NCBI GenBank assembly: GCA_034436155.1
Contig: DAOTVP010000010.1
Coordinates: forward strand, 1 to 64,000
DNA length: 64,000 nt
Direction: 5' to 3'
Origin: GCA-2794515 sp034436155
Lineage (GTDB): Bacteria > Chloroflexota > Anaerolineae > Aggregatilineales > Phototrophicaceae
Shown: positions 55,301 to 63,134 of the stretch, piece by piece
How the letters are laid out: each line of letters begins with the position of its first letter
Position numbering within the stretch: the first letter of the stretch is position 1
The notes under the pieces: generated by a model
Told to the model about the DNA's origin: nothing
What the model saw: the letters and a program-made list of their open reading frames with translations, nothing else
The model's database searches: none
Translations under genes and position numbers: made by a program

Positions 55301-56030
55301 TTATTATACTCGTCAGGTTGGTGACGAAAATCGGTCTGGACGCGCTTTTGCGTTTATCCAAGCCGATCCTGTTTATGGCGATAATTATGGCATCGTACTC
55401 GCCAGCGAATCCATAGACGGGCGGGGCAATTTTGAAGATTTTTATCCGACTTTGCGCGAATACACCAATATTTTTGATCCCATCGCCTACGAGGCATCAC
55501 GCAATCCGCAATGGCGTGCGGAACGCCTGACGGGTGAAGAATTGTATTATGTCCCTGTTTCGTGGGAACGTACCACACCCGAAGATGCGTTGGATGACAA
55601 TGGGGTCATGAAATATGGTATCTGGACGCGCTATACCCCTGTTGATGGCACAAGCACTTTCTTGGCGATGGCGCGGTATTTGCTCACATCCGAAGTTCAA
55701 ACCACATCCAATGTTCTGAGCAATATCATCGCTGGGCAGGCGTTAGTCGGTGCGGATAGCTTGCTGGTTATTCAAAATCGCCCGTATAACGGACGCTATC
55801 ATACATGGGATGCCACGATTTACCGTGTGGTGCGTGATGGCGTGTCGTATATCGGACGGTCTTATGCCACAACCGTGCATGGCATTACCTATGCGTTGTG
55901 GGCAGAAGTCCCCGAAGATGATAATACCGACACCGTGTATCGAGATTCGATAGAAACCATCATAGACGGGTATCAAATTTTTCTAAAACCGCCCGCACCA
56001 CCCGCCGAAGCCGAAAATACCGAAGAATAA
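52389..56030 (+). CDS. Secreted clostripain-family (C11) cysteine protease
   Basis: 1213 residues from GTG 52389, chosen because AGGAG is 9 nt upstream; an ATG at 52353 lacks a site. A signal segment (LRLLVLIAVFLVGYI) is followed by a PPC-like beta domain about 45-145 (SELDTYLYLVDQSGNIVAENDD...). The peptidase begins near KWTILAYYGGDNNLE; the predicted dyad is His298 (LGSHGAGW) and Cys413 (NDACLMSS). The 115-residue gap between them includes an insert of D-x-x-G-x-x-L repeats (about residues 320-372). The large C-terminal part is beta-rich, with repeated TIDGRDALEFYYTRQ-like segments. A palindrome follows. Confidence 0.87.
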   Translation: MTHKLRLLVLIAVFLVGYITLAPSDNHLVAQSGTGKCDEFGVEADFCQTIDDENPFWEYSFRVRNRGSLVQIDMGHIQADSELDTYLYLVDQSGNIVAENDDRRRGDPTSFIEYPQAASGVYRIIAGRYGLDGGDTTGDFQLNIRLVPPSELVITDTSYRVTDGSLLDVGYPLFTEPRPRAKWTILAYYGGDNNLEVGLINDFHEFELAGGSNEEVRIVALLDRSLEYDETNDNWTGARLFEVQAGVSSDEGLVVLSSEMIADLGYLNTASGQALAQFLVWGMRYYPAENYVVALGSHGAGWQGVITDDSVYVGSNGVYALDENGKLFVDSEGAPLIDEKGVPLTDSSGFLVDFSGNRLRNSSGQEINVGTLKLAKDIITGNELRQALTFAIEEAKLQNPTFDKFAFLINDACLMSSVEFFAIAKDFFNYALASPEIVVDPAHDMNLFTQYMNNNLNTPDFGVIGQDLVEKYITQDVLLRQGSGTEYLTSVVTNLRRFADLEAAIEAFAAVVNDKPEVRALTVGLARSNTYVYTNFANSNTKIDLGSFMQRVITIAPDDTELVDAANKVLDELRSVVLYADAGSRVKDRIYYYNVFFPEKSKDLDQAYFYETPLGEWSRMLRNYFAAVTPKPWTGDAPFHSPVAPKINVVTRYPAEAVSVVNPFYIETETVGRNIAYADLTVDQIQDDGTITRMYDRRLLTPTVDENGNFVRLNIWNQGVTTYLQNWSVALPTLTDGTTTHLEYMTIGEDIASVDGRYRLPDSQVWNDVTVTLSFDGVLGGVTQRVINKAEGNSALAVISIPPGSVFQTYKYLVTSDGRVSAVEGNTYTWAEDGLTWQFVAAPNGNYNVGLLVTAFGGTTGFVREAVTVDNTGILPQLRAETRPDVGVTIPRLETWTPLSFNPTFTVNELYGDVGVYQTSDPEGNNLVVLMFSFPTEDLTEAVQTAADYNVFTVIGEMTPITIDGRDALEFYYTRQVGDENRSGRAFAFIQADPVYGDNYGIVLASESIDGRGNFEDFYPTLREYTNIFDPIAYEASRNPQWRAERLTGEELYYVPVSWERTTPEDALDDNGVMKYGIWTRYTPVDGTSTFLAMARYLLTSEVQTTSNVLSNIIAGQALVGADSLLVIQNRPYNGRYHTWDATIYRVVRDGVSYIGRSYATTVHGITYALWAEVPEDDNTDTVYRDSIETIIDGYQIFLKPPAPPAEAENTEE

Positions 56031-56075
56031 CGATTATTGGGGTGGGTTGAGTATGCCACCTGATGTAATATCACA

Positions 56076-56100
56076 CAAAGGCGCACTGGTTGCGCCTTTG
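56076..56100 (+). terminator. Terminator-like hairpin
   Basis: CAAAGGCGCA (56076-56085), loop ctggt, TGCGCCTTTG (56091-56100), a perfect 10-bp stem 45 bp after the C11 protease stop; only short T-rich sequence follows. Confidence 0.65.
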
Positions 56101-56130
56101 TTCATCCTGAAACCTGAAAGAGGAAAAAAT

Positions 56131-56538
56131 ATGTCACAAGTCAAAATTAATCATGTTGCGATTGTGGTTGAGGATGTAGATGTGGCGCTCGCATTTTGGC
56201 GTGATGCGCTTGGATTAACCCTCAATCATGTGGAGCGCAATGAAGAAGAAGCGGTACAAATCGCCTTTTTGCCCACAGGTGAAAGCGAAATCGAGTTGCT
56301 CGCCCCCATCACTACAGAAAGCGGTGTGGCGAAATATCTCGCCAAAAGAGGGGCGGGATTGCATCATATCTGCCTTGAGGTAGATAACATCGAGTCGGTT
56401 TTGGCGCGATTAGCATCTCATCAGATTGAACTCATCAACGACACGCCCAAAACGCGACCCAATGGGATAAAATATGCTTTTGTGCATCCCAAAAGCACGG
56501 GGGGCGTTTTATTGGAATTATACGAATTGCCAAAATGA
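56131..56538 (+). CDS. mce: Methylmalonyl-CoA epimerase
   Basis: 136 residues from ATG 56131 (AGAGGA upstream); the frame extends further up but over the terminator hairpin. It is a VOC/glyoxalase-fold protein with INHVAIVVEDVDVALAFWRDALGL, the metal-ligand block LHHICLEVDNIESVL and a C-terminal Glu in GVLLELYEL. These fit the epimerase that interconverts R- and S-methylmalonyl-CoA. A methylmalonyl-CoA mutase gene starts at 63135, supporting the role. The stop overlaps the next start by 4 bp. Confidence 0.9.
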   Translation: MSQVKINHVAIVVEDVDVALAFWRDALGLTLNHVERNEEEAVQIAFLPTGESEIELLAPITTESGVAKYLAKRGAGLHHICLEVDNIESVLARLASHQIELINDTPKTRPNGIKYAFVHPKSTGGVLLELYELPK

Positions 56539-57131
56539 TGATGAATAAACAACAACAAGAAACACTCGACAATTATCAAACGGCGTTAGCCGAACATGTC
56601 GCCAACGATGATAAACTCATGCAGGCGCATACGCTGGTAGATATTGGATTCACGTATTCGCAAGCAGGAGATAAAGACGCGGCGTTGACCCATTATGAAC
56701 GGGCGTTGATGCTCTATCGGGAGTTGGGTGAACGCGAAGGCGAAGCGTTGGCGCTGAATAACATCGGTAAGGTATATGTCAATGCGGGCGATAAAGAGGT
56801 TGGCATGACATTTTATGAGCAAGCCCTCGCCATTCGGCGTGATATTGGTGATAAAAAGGGGATTGCGACCACGCTGAACAATATGGGTGGCGTGTACGCC
56901 CTCAAAGGGGGGGATAAGCGCAAGGCACTCGCCTATTTTGAAGAGGCTTTGCCTATTCTGGTCGAATTAGATGATCAGGCAGGGCAAGCTATCACACTGG
57001 CGAATATCGCCGCTTCGTATAAAGCCATTGGCGAGGCGCGGAAAGCCGCGGCTATCACCAAAAAATTACGTGATCTCGAAAAACAAATTCGTGATGAGCA
57101 AAAACGGGCGAAAAAAGCCAAAAGAGATTAA
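56535..57131 (+). CDS. TPR-repeat protein
   Basis: 198 residues with four or five TPR units of the TPR_12/NPHP3 type: LVDIGFTYSQAGDKDAALTHYERALMLYRELG, ALNNIGKVYVNAGDKEVGMTFYEQAL, and TTLNNMGGVYALKGGDKRKALAYFEEAL. The C-terminus is a basic helix (EKQIRDEQKRAKKAKRD). Soluble, probably a protein-interaction module. Three consecutive ATG codons begin at 56535; the first overlaps the epimerase stop, implying coupling without an evident metabolic link. Confidence 0.85.
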   Translation: MMMNKQQQETLDNYQTALAEHVANDDKLMQAHTLVDIGFTYSQAGDKDAALTHYERALMLYRELGEREGEALALNNIGKVYVNAGDKEVGMTFYEQALAIRRDIGDKKGIATTLNNMGGVYALKGGDKRKALAYFEEALPILVELDDQAGQAITLANIAASYKAIGEARKAAAITKKLRDLEKQIRDEQKRAKKAKRD

Positions 57132-58168
57132 CCAATCTGTCCGATTGCCCAATCCGCATGAGCGCGAATGAGGTCATCCCCATGTTGATGTGCATAGTGT
57201 AAGGCGGGCAAAATAGATGGATTGCCCCAATTGCCCGCCGCGACACACGCATTACGGATGAGGCGCTCATGCCCAATGCGATGAACAGGGTTGTGGGCGT
57301 ATATGGCATCGAATTGTGCCTTGCTCATCATCAACACATCGGCGAGAAGCGGGGCGACACGGTTGATGTCGTCGGCGCTAAAATAAATTTCGGATGTATG
57401 CTTCACAAACCGATTCCACGGACACACATCCTGACATACATCACACCCATAAATCCAATTGCCAAATTTCGGACGCAAATCAATTGGGATATCAGTTTTG
57501 TGTTCGATGGTCAAATAGCTGATACACTGACGCGCATCCAGCACGTAGGGTTGTGGAAAGGCATCGGTCGGGCAGGCAGATAAACAGCGCGTGCATGTCC
57601 CGCACATCGTTGGGCGGTGGGGTGTGTCGTAAGTGTCAAATTCCATGTCGGTCAAAATTTCGCCGATGAAAAAATAACTGCCCCTACGTGGATGAATGAG
57701 CATGGTATTTTTGCCGATGAAGCCTAACCCCGCGCTTTGGGCATGAGCGCGTTCTAAAATCGCGCCTGTATCCACATACACTTTATAATGACCGCCGACA
57801 CGATCACAGAGCCATGTGGCGAGGGCTTCGAGGCGTGGCGTGAGCCAGTCGTGATAATCGTATCCCCACGCATAACTCGCGATCCTGCCTCGTGATGGGT
57901 CTGTGAGGATGTGGTCTGGCATGGCGACCCGATAATCTACCCCGACAAGAATCATGGATTTTACCCCTCTGAGGATGTTATTCAGGTCTTGCCTGCGGAT
58001 TTGCCTATCTGGACGCGCCATGTAGGTCATTGAGCCGTGCATTTCGGCTTGTATCCAACGGAAATAAGCGTGAAGGGTGTTGGCGGGTTGGGCGGAGATG
58101 ATGCCCGCCATGTTGAATCCCAACTCATAAGCCTTTTGTTTAATCGCTTCTGTGGATGATATACTCAT
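57128..58168 (-). CDS. queG: Epoxyqueuosine reductase
   Basis: 346 residues from ATG 58168, where AGGAG lies 9 nt upstream; an upstream in-frame ATG lacks a site. It is the cobalamin and 4Fe-4S enzyme that reduces epoxyqueuosine to queuosine in tRNA. Catalytic Asp133 is in VDTGAILER. The first cluster is Cys189, 192, 195 (CGTCTRC) with Cys199; the second is CDVC (242-245) with Cys249. A C-terminal HEAT-like part (RNACVAAGNWGNPSILPAL) is present. It overlaps the TPR gene end by 4 bp on the opposite strand. tgt is 48 kb away. Confidence 0.95.
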   Translation of the reverse strand: MSISSTEAIKQKAYELGFNMAGIISAQPANTLHAYFRWIQAEMHGSMTYMARPDRQIRRQDLNNILRGVKSMILVGVDYRVAMPDHILTDPSRGRIASYAWGYDYHDWLTPRLEALATWLCDRVGGHYKVYVDTGAILERAHAQSAGLGFIGKNTMLIHPRRGSYFFIGEILTDMEFDTYDTPHRPTMCGTCTRCLSACPTDAFPQPYVLDARQCISYLTIEHKTDIPIDLRPKFGNWIYGCDVCQDVCPWNRFVKHTSEIYFSADDINRVAPLLADVLMMSKAQFDAIYAHNPVHRIGHERLIRNACVAAGNWGNPSILPALHYAHQHGDDLIRAHADWAIGQIG

Positions 58169-58231
58169 TCCACATTGCTCCTGATATAATAGCCACAAAT
58201 TGTTTGAATTATAGCATAACAAGGAATATTC

Positions 58232-58912
58232 ATGGCTCAAAACGCTAAAAAGCCCAATAGCAATATCTTGATATTAGCCGTCCTTTTTCCGATATTACTC
58301 GCGGTTGCGGGAGTCGTTATTTTATCGACTTTCGGCAACACCGTTGAGAATCAGGCAACGACAACTGATAGCAACGGCATACCCGCCCCCAATTCTGAGG
58401 GCATCAGTATTTACAATCCGCCCCAAGCCATCTCTAATTTTTCGATGCCCGCCAGCACAGGCGAAACCCTGAGCCTGAGCGATTTTCGCGGTAAACTGGT
58501 CTTAGTCGCTTTCGGATATACGCGCTGTCCCGATGTTTGCCCGACCAATATGCTTGAATACCGCAAAATTAAGCGATTTTTAGGGGATAATGCCGAAGAA
58601 GTGGTGTTTTTATTTATCAGCGTAGATGGAGACCGCGATACTCCCGATGCGTTGCGCGAGTACATGGCATTGTATGATAGTTCATTCATCGGCATGAGTG
58701 GCACAGATGAGATACTTGCGCCCATACAAGAGGAATATGGTTTGTATTATGCCCGTATCGAAAATCCACGTTCTCCGCAAGATTATTTGGTAGACCACAC
58801 CGCGAGTCGGTTTTTAATCGATAAAAATGGGGATTTGAGCCGTGTGTATTCGTATACCACCGATGCCCGCGCCATCACCCGCGACATTATCTCGATGTTA
58901 TCAAATGGCTAA
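58232..58912 (+). CDS. SCO1/SenC-family copper chaperone-like protein
   Basis: 226 residues. One N-terminal membrane anchor (ILILAVLFPILLAVAGVVIL, 12-31) is followed by a thioredoxin-fold domain with the copper-binding CxxxC (Cys99, Cys103 in TRCPDVCP) and His189 (LVDHTA), plus the ISVDGDRDTP signature. Such proteins help assemble the CuA site of cytochrome c oxidase or act as thiol reductases. No oxidase gene is adjacent. It is divergent from queG and ends 6 bp from the convergent murF-alr gene. Confidence 0.92.
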   Translation: MAQNAKKPNSNILILAVLFPILLAVAGVVILSTFGNTVENQATTTDSNGIPAPNSEGISIYNPPQAISNFSMPASTGETLSLSDFRGKLVLVAFGYTRCPDVCPTNMLEYRKIKRFLGDNAEEVVFLFISVDGDRDTPDALREYMALYDSSFIGMSGTDEILAPIQEEYGLYYARIENPRSPQDYLVDHTASRFLIDKNGDLSRVYSYTTDARAITRDIISMLSNG

Positions 58913-58918
58913 CGTAGC

Positions 58919-61453
58919 TTATCGACGTGGCACTCTAGGCAACACACTGCACACCACTTCGTAATTGATTGTCCCTAAATTTTGGGCGATTTCTTCGGCG
59001 GTGATGCGGTCGTTCCCTTGTGCGCCGAGTAACACCACTTCATCGCCAATAGATACATCGGGGATGTGCGAAATGCTGATGACACTTTTTTCCATGCTCA
59101 CCCGACCAATCACTTTCGCCCGTTGCCCGTGTAAAAGCACCTCGCGCCAGGTGTTGGGCGCACGACGGAATCCATCGGCATAACCCACAGGGATGACGGC
59201 TATCGTCTCGTAATCTTGTGTGATGTAGGTGTTGCCATAACCGATTGGATGATTCGGTGGTAATCGTTTGACTTGTGCGACCATCGTTTTCCAAGACATG
59301 ACGGGCTTGAAATCGGCGGATAAAGTGACATGCGGTGACGGATGAATGCCGTACATCGCCGCGCCTGTGCGTACAAGGTTAAAATGGGCATCGTGGTGGG
59401 CGAGTGTACCTGCGCTATTGCCTGCGTGAATATATTTGAATTGAAATCCAAGCCCTTGAATGTCGCGCAATAAATTTTTGAAGATCGTCAGTTGCTTAGT
59501 GGTGTGGTCTGATGGTTCATCGGCAACAGAAAAGTGGGTATAAATCCCCTCGACTTCGATATGTTTCAGCGAGAGCAAATTGCGGAATAGCGTGAGTGCG
59601 TCATCGGGCAAAACGCCCAACCGCCCAATCCCGGTATCAATTTTGACATGCACGCGCACGACACCGTTATTTTCGCGGGCGATGCGATCATAGGTTCGGG
59701 CAATGGTCAAATCGAACAGGGCAAGCGTGATATGATTTTGAATCGCTTCATGTACCAGATGAAATGGGGTATAATTGAGAGCGATAATTGGCGCGGTGAT
59801 GCCGTTATCGCGTAAAATTAACGCTTCCTCAAGTGAGGATACGCCTAAATAAGCCACGCCATTGGCGATTGCCGTCTCTGCGGCGCTGATTGCACCGTGT
59901 CCGTAAGCATCCGATTTGACGACTGCCATCAGTTTGGTATTGGGTGATAAACCCCGTTGGATGGCGCGGATGTTATTGGCGAGCGCGTCATAATCTAATT
60001 CGACCCAACTCAGGCGTGAGGGGTTATAAAATGTCGAGATGGGCAAAATTCGGCTTTGACGCACCAATTTGCGTTGGTCATCGGGGTTCTCTAAAAGTGC
60101 CGATGTGACCAGCTCCATGCGTCCGCGCATATCTCCTTTGATCAGGATAACATCATCTTGGTTCACTTGGTAGCGATTGAGGATGTTCACCGTATCGTTG
60201 GTGGCATGGGTGATATGAATGTGCGGGTTATCCATATCGTTATCCGATGCAGACCGTGCCGCTAAACTGGCGTATTGTCCTTGCGCGATGAACACATCCG
60301 CCACTTGTGAGGCGCGTTGACCGACAAGACGGTGTCCCATGTTGGCATTTTTGCCTAATCTGCCCATATCACCGAATACAAAAATATGGCGCTTGCCTTG
60401 GGTTTTGACCGCAGATAACCAATCCAATGTCGCCAATGTCGAGAACGGGTTGGCGTTATACGTATCATCGATCAATAATGCGCCATTTTTGCCCCGTAGC
60501 GGATTCATTCGCCCCGCAAGCGGGGTGATTTTGCTCAGTGCGTCTAATGATTCGGTTATGGGGATGCCGTAATGCTCGCCAATCACCAACGCATTGAGCA
60601 AGGCATACAAGGCTAATTTGCCCAATAGCGGGGTAGATTGATTGATGTAGCGTGCATCGCTATGACGCAGTTCAAAACGGGTTTCGGTCAAGCCATATTG
60701 CACGTTATACGCCATCAAATCTGCGCCGAAGCCAGAAATACCAATGGTTTTCACATCGGCACGGGTATTCGCGCCCATACTACGGGCGAGGTCATCATCA
60801 TAATTGAGGACGGCTAAACCGCTCGGCGAGAGATAATCGACCAGCAGGCGCATTTCATCGGCACAGTGTTGGATGGTATCAAATTCGGTGCTGGGGATGG
60901 TGCCAATATGCGTCACGACAGCGACTGCGGGTTGGGTTGCCTGAATCATGGCGGCAATTTCGCCCGTGTTGGTCGCGCCCAATTTGAGGACGGCGAATTT
61001 ATGGTCGGCGGTCAAGTTGGCGAGGGCGATAGGGATATGGACTCGTTTGCCCGTCATATTCGGGTGATACAACACCTCGTGGCGTAAACTGAGTACGTGG
61101 CTAATCGCGTCTATGGTGGTGGATTTGCCAGCTACACCCGTTACAGCGATGACTTTAGTACCAAATTTCCCCAAGACATAATGTGACCACGCCAACAAAG
61201 CCTGTTCCACATCGCGCACCAGAATGACTGTTACCCCTGTGGTATCACATTCTGGCGGGCGCGAACAGATGACACCCGATACCCCATTTTGAATGGCTTG
61301 GGCGATATATTCCTGCGAGTTCCCCACCGCTACAAAGATTTGATTCACCGTTGCCATGTCTGAATCGGTGACAAACGACTCGAATAATTGGGCGGTTGGT
61401 TCACCAAAAAGTTGACCGTTTGATGCGTTGATGAGTTCATATAAATTAATCAT
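58919..61453 (-). CDS. murF-alr: MurF - alanine racemase fusion
   Basis: 844 residues from ATG 61453. Residues 1 to about 455 are MurF, which adds D-Ala-D-Ala to UDP-MurNAc-tripeptide: ATP loop TGVAGKSTT (about 105-113), LIDDTYNANPFS, and FGDMGRLG. From about 480 it is a PLP-dependent alanine racemase: WVELDYDALANNI, Lys513 in VVKSDAYGHG, TGIGRLG, HAGNSAG and the late GYADGFRR. The bifunctional order is known from Bacteroidetes and some other phyla. There is no ribosome site; an extended -10 box lies 7 nt before the ATG, suggesting a leaderless mRNA. Confidence 0.93.
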   Translation of the reverse strand: MINLYELINASNGQLFGEPTAQLFESFVTDSDMATVNQIFVAVGNSQEYIAQAIQNGVSGVICSRPPECDTTGVTVILVRDVEQALLAWSHYVLGKFGTKVIAVTGVAGKSTTIDAISHVLSLRHEVLYHPNMTGKRVHIPIALANLTADHKFAVLKLGATNTGEIAAMIQATQPAVAVVTHIGTIPSTEFDTIQHCADEMRLLVDYLSPSGLAVLNYDDDLARSMGANTRADVKTIGISGFGADLMAYNVQYGLTETRFELRHSDARYINQSTPLLGKLALYALLNALVIGEHYGIPITESLDALSKITPLAGRMNPLRGKNGALLIDDTYNANPFSTLATLDWLSAVKTQGKRHIFVFGDMGRLGKNANMGHRLVGQRASQVADVFIAQGQYASLAARSASDNDMDNPHIHITHATNDTVNILNRYQVNQDDVILIKGDMRGRMELVTSALLENPDDQRKLVRQSRILPISTFYNPSRLSWVELDYDALANNIRAIQRGLSPNTKLMAVVKSDAYGHGAISAAETAIANGVAYLGVSSLEEALILRDNGITAPIIALNYTPFHLVHEAIQNHITLALFDLTIARTYDRIARENNGVVRVHVKIDTGIGRLGVLPDDALTLFRNLLSLKHIEVEGIYTHFSVADEPSDHTTKQLTIFKNLLRDIQGLGFQFKYIHAGNSAGTLAHHDAHFNLVRTGAAMYGIHPSPHVTLSADFKPVMSWKTMVAQVKRLPPNHPIGYGNTYITQDYETIAVIPVGYADGFRRAPNTWREVLLHGQRAKVIGRVSMEKSVISISHIPDVSIGDEVVLLGAQGNDRITAEEIAQNLGTINYEVVCSVLPRVPRR

Positions 61454-61460
61454 GAGGCAA

Positions 61461-61469
61461 ATTATAACA
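61461..61469 (-). promoter_or_regulatory. Extended -10 promoter of murF-alr (leaderless)
   Basis: Minus strand TGTTATAAT, with only 7 nt (ttgcctc) before the ATG at 61451-61453. Transcription should begin at or next to the A of the ATG. Confidence 0.6.
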
Positions 61470-61485
61470 TCAAATTGCAAAAATG

Positions 61486-61515
61486 AGAACAAGGGGCGTG
61501 CTTGCCCCTTGTTCT
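61486..61515 (-). terminator. Rho-independent terminator of the glutamate dehydrogenase gene
   Basis: AGAACAAGGGGC (61486-61497) and GCCCCTTGTTCT (61504-61515) form a perfect 12-bp stem with a 6-nt loop; on the minus strand it is followed by catttttgc. It separates gdhA from murF-alr. Confidence 0.8.
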
Positions 61516-61583
61516 GTTTGCCTAAATCTAGTTCTAAAAATTGAAGTATGCGTGTGACATGGAGGAGTATGGATGTGTGACTA

Positions 61584-62882
61584 TCAGGGATAAAAGCCGC
61601 GGATTTGCAAGGCTTGGGCGACGCGCTTGATAGCGGCGACTTGGGCGGCAGTCCGCATGTTAATATCGTATTCTTCAGCCGTGTGCGCGGTGAAGTCGTA
61701 GGCTTTAATCATCAAACGGCGCAATTGACGCGAAATTTCTTCTTGATCCCAGAAGAAGGCTTGTAAATCTTGTACCCATTCAAAATAAGATACCGTCACT
61801 CCACCCGCATTAGCGAGGATGTCGGGGATAATTAGCACACCTTTGTCATGCAGAATATCATCGGCGGCGGGGGTTGTGGGACCATTCGCGCCTTCGACAA
61901 TCAATTTGGCTTTGACATTATCGGCGTTCAACCGTGTGAGTTGGCTTTCCATCGCCGCGGGGATGAGGACATCGCAGGGTAGGGCGATCAGTTCTTCGTT
62001 AGTGATGTTTTCGGCATCACCAAAATCTTTGAGTGAGCCTGTTTCGGCATAATAGGCGCGGACAGCTTGAACATCAAGCCCGTTGGGGTTATAGATACCA
62101 CCACTGACATCACTAATGCCGACCACCTTAAAGCCGAGTTCAAAGGCATGATTGGCGGCATATGTGCCGACATTGCCAAAACCTTGCACGACCACACTGA
62201 CATTTGATGGATCTGTGATGCCCTGACGTTTGAGCGCCTCGACCATACAAATCACCACGCCATGACCAGTCGCGGATGTGCGACCTTCGCTACCACCAAT
62301 TTCGAGCGGTTTGCCTGTGACAACGGCGGGGACAGAATAACCAACTGTCATGCTGTAGGTATCCATAATCCACGCCATCACTTGGGCATTTGTACCCATA
62401 TCGGGCGCGGGGACATCGGATTGTGGGCTGATGAGCGGGATGAGTTCAGACGCATAACGGCGTGTGAGGCGTTCTAATTCGCCGAGGCTGAGGGTTTTGG
62501 GATCTACAACCACTCCCCCTTTTGCACCACCGTAGGGCAACCCCATCAAGGCGCATTTCCATGTCATCCACATGGCAAGGGCGCGGACTTCATCGAGGTC
62601 TACGTGCAGGCTATAACGGATACCGCCTTTAGACGGACCCAAAACGGTGCTGTGATGCACACGATAACCCGTGAACATCTCGGTTGTGCCGTCATCACGG
62701 CGGACGGGGAAGTTCACCGTAAATTCACGACGGGGGTAGCGCATATATTCCGTCACCGATTCGGGTAAATCCAAATGCCCAACGGCGCGGTCAAATTGTA
62801 ATAATGCAGTTTCATAAGGTCCGGAAACATTTTTATCTTGTAAGATTGATTTATCCATAGTCATACTGAGGGCTGTCGCCAT
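61584..62882 (-). CDS. gdhA: Glutamate dehydrogenase
   Basis: 432 residues of the hexameric Glu/Leu/Phe/Val dehydrogenase family. GPSKGGIRY (82-90), Lys109 and catalytic Lys121 in LPYGGAKGG, APDMGT, and the Rossmann motif QGFGNVG near 225 are present. It interconverts glutamate and 2-oxoglutarate plus ammonia; cofactor preference is not decided by what I can see. AGGAG lies 11 nt before ATG 62882. It is monocistronic, with its own terminator. Confidence 0.95.
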   Translation of the reverse strand: MATALSMTMDKSILQDKNVSGPYETALLQFDRAVGHLDLPESVTEYMRYPRREFTVNFPVRRDDGTTEMFTGYRVHHSTVLGPSKGGIRYSLHVDLDEVRALAMWMTWKCALMGLPYGGAKGGVVVDPKTLSLGELERLTRRYASELIPLISPQSDVPAPDMGTNAQVMAWIMDTYSMTVGYSVPAVVTGKPLEIGGSEGRTSATGHGVVICMVEALKRQGITDPSNVSVVVQGFGNVGTYAANHAFELGFKVVGISDVSGGIYNPNGLDVQAVRAYYAETGSLKDFGDAENITNEELIALPCDVLIPAAMESQLTRLNADNVKAKLIVEGANGPTTPAADDILHDKGVLIIPDILANAGGVTVSYFEWVQDLQAFFWDQEEISRQLRRLMIKAYDFTAHTAEEYDINMRTAAQVAAIKRVAQALQIRGFYP

Positions 62883-63089
62883 GATAGAGTGAACTCCTGT
62901 AAAAAATAAAAAGTACTTTTATTTTGTATCTTCATTATGGACGCATTTACATTTTTGCACAAGGGGTAATTAGTCATTCTGCACAATAAAATAACAATAT
63001 TCGTTAGTCAGTTTGTACAATAATTCACGAGGGTATGATATCAATCCCGATCATTGGCTATGACGGTGGATGATAAATTCACCTAAACC

Positions 63090-63098
63090 TGTTATAAT
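63090..63098 (+). promoter_or_regulatory. Extended -10 promoter of the mutase gene
   Basis: TGTTATAAT, 36 nt before ATG 63135, with no good -35 hexamer 17 bp upstream. Confidence 0.55.
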
Positions 63099-63134
63099 GT
63101 GCGAAAAATAGTCGCTTATGGAGAATTTTTTTCG

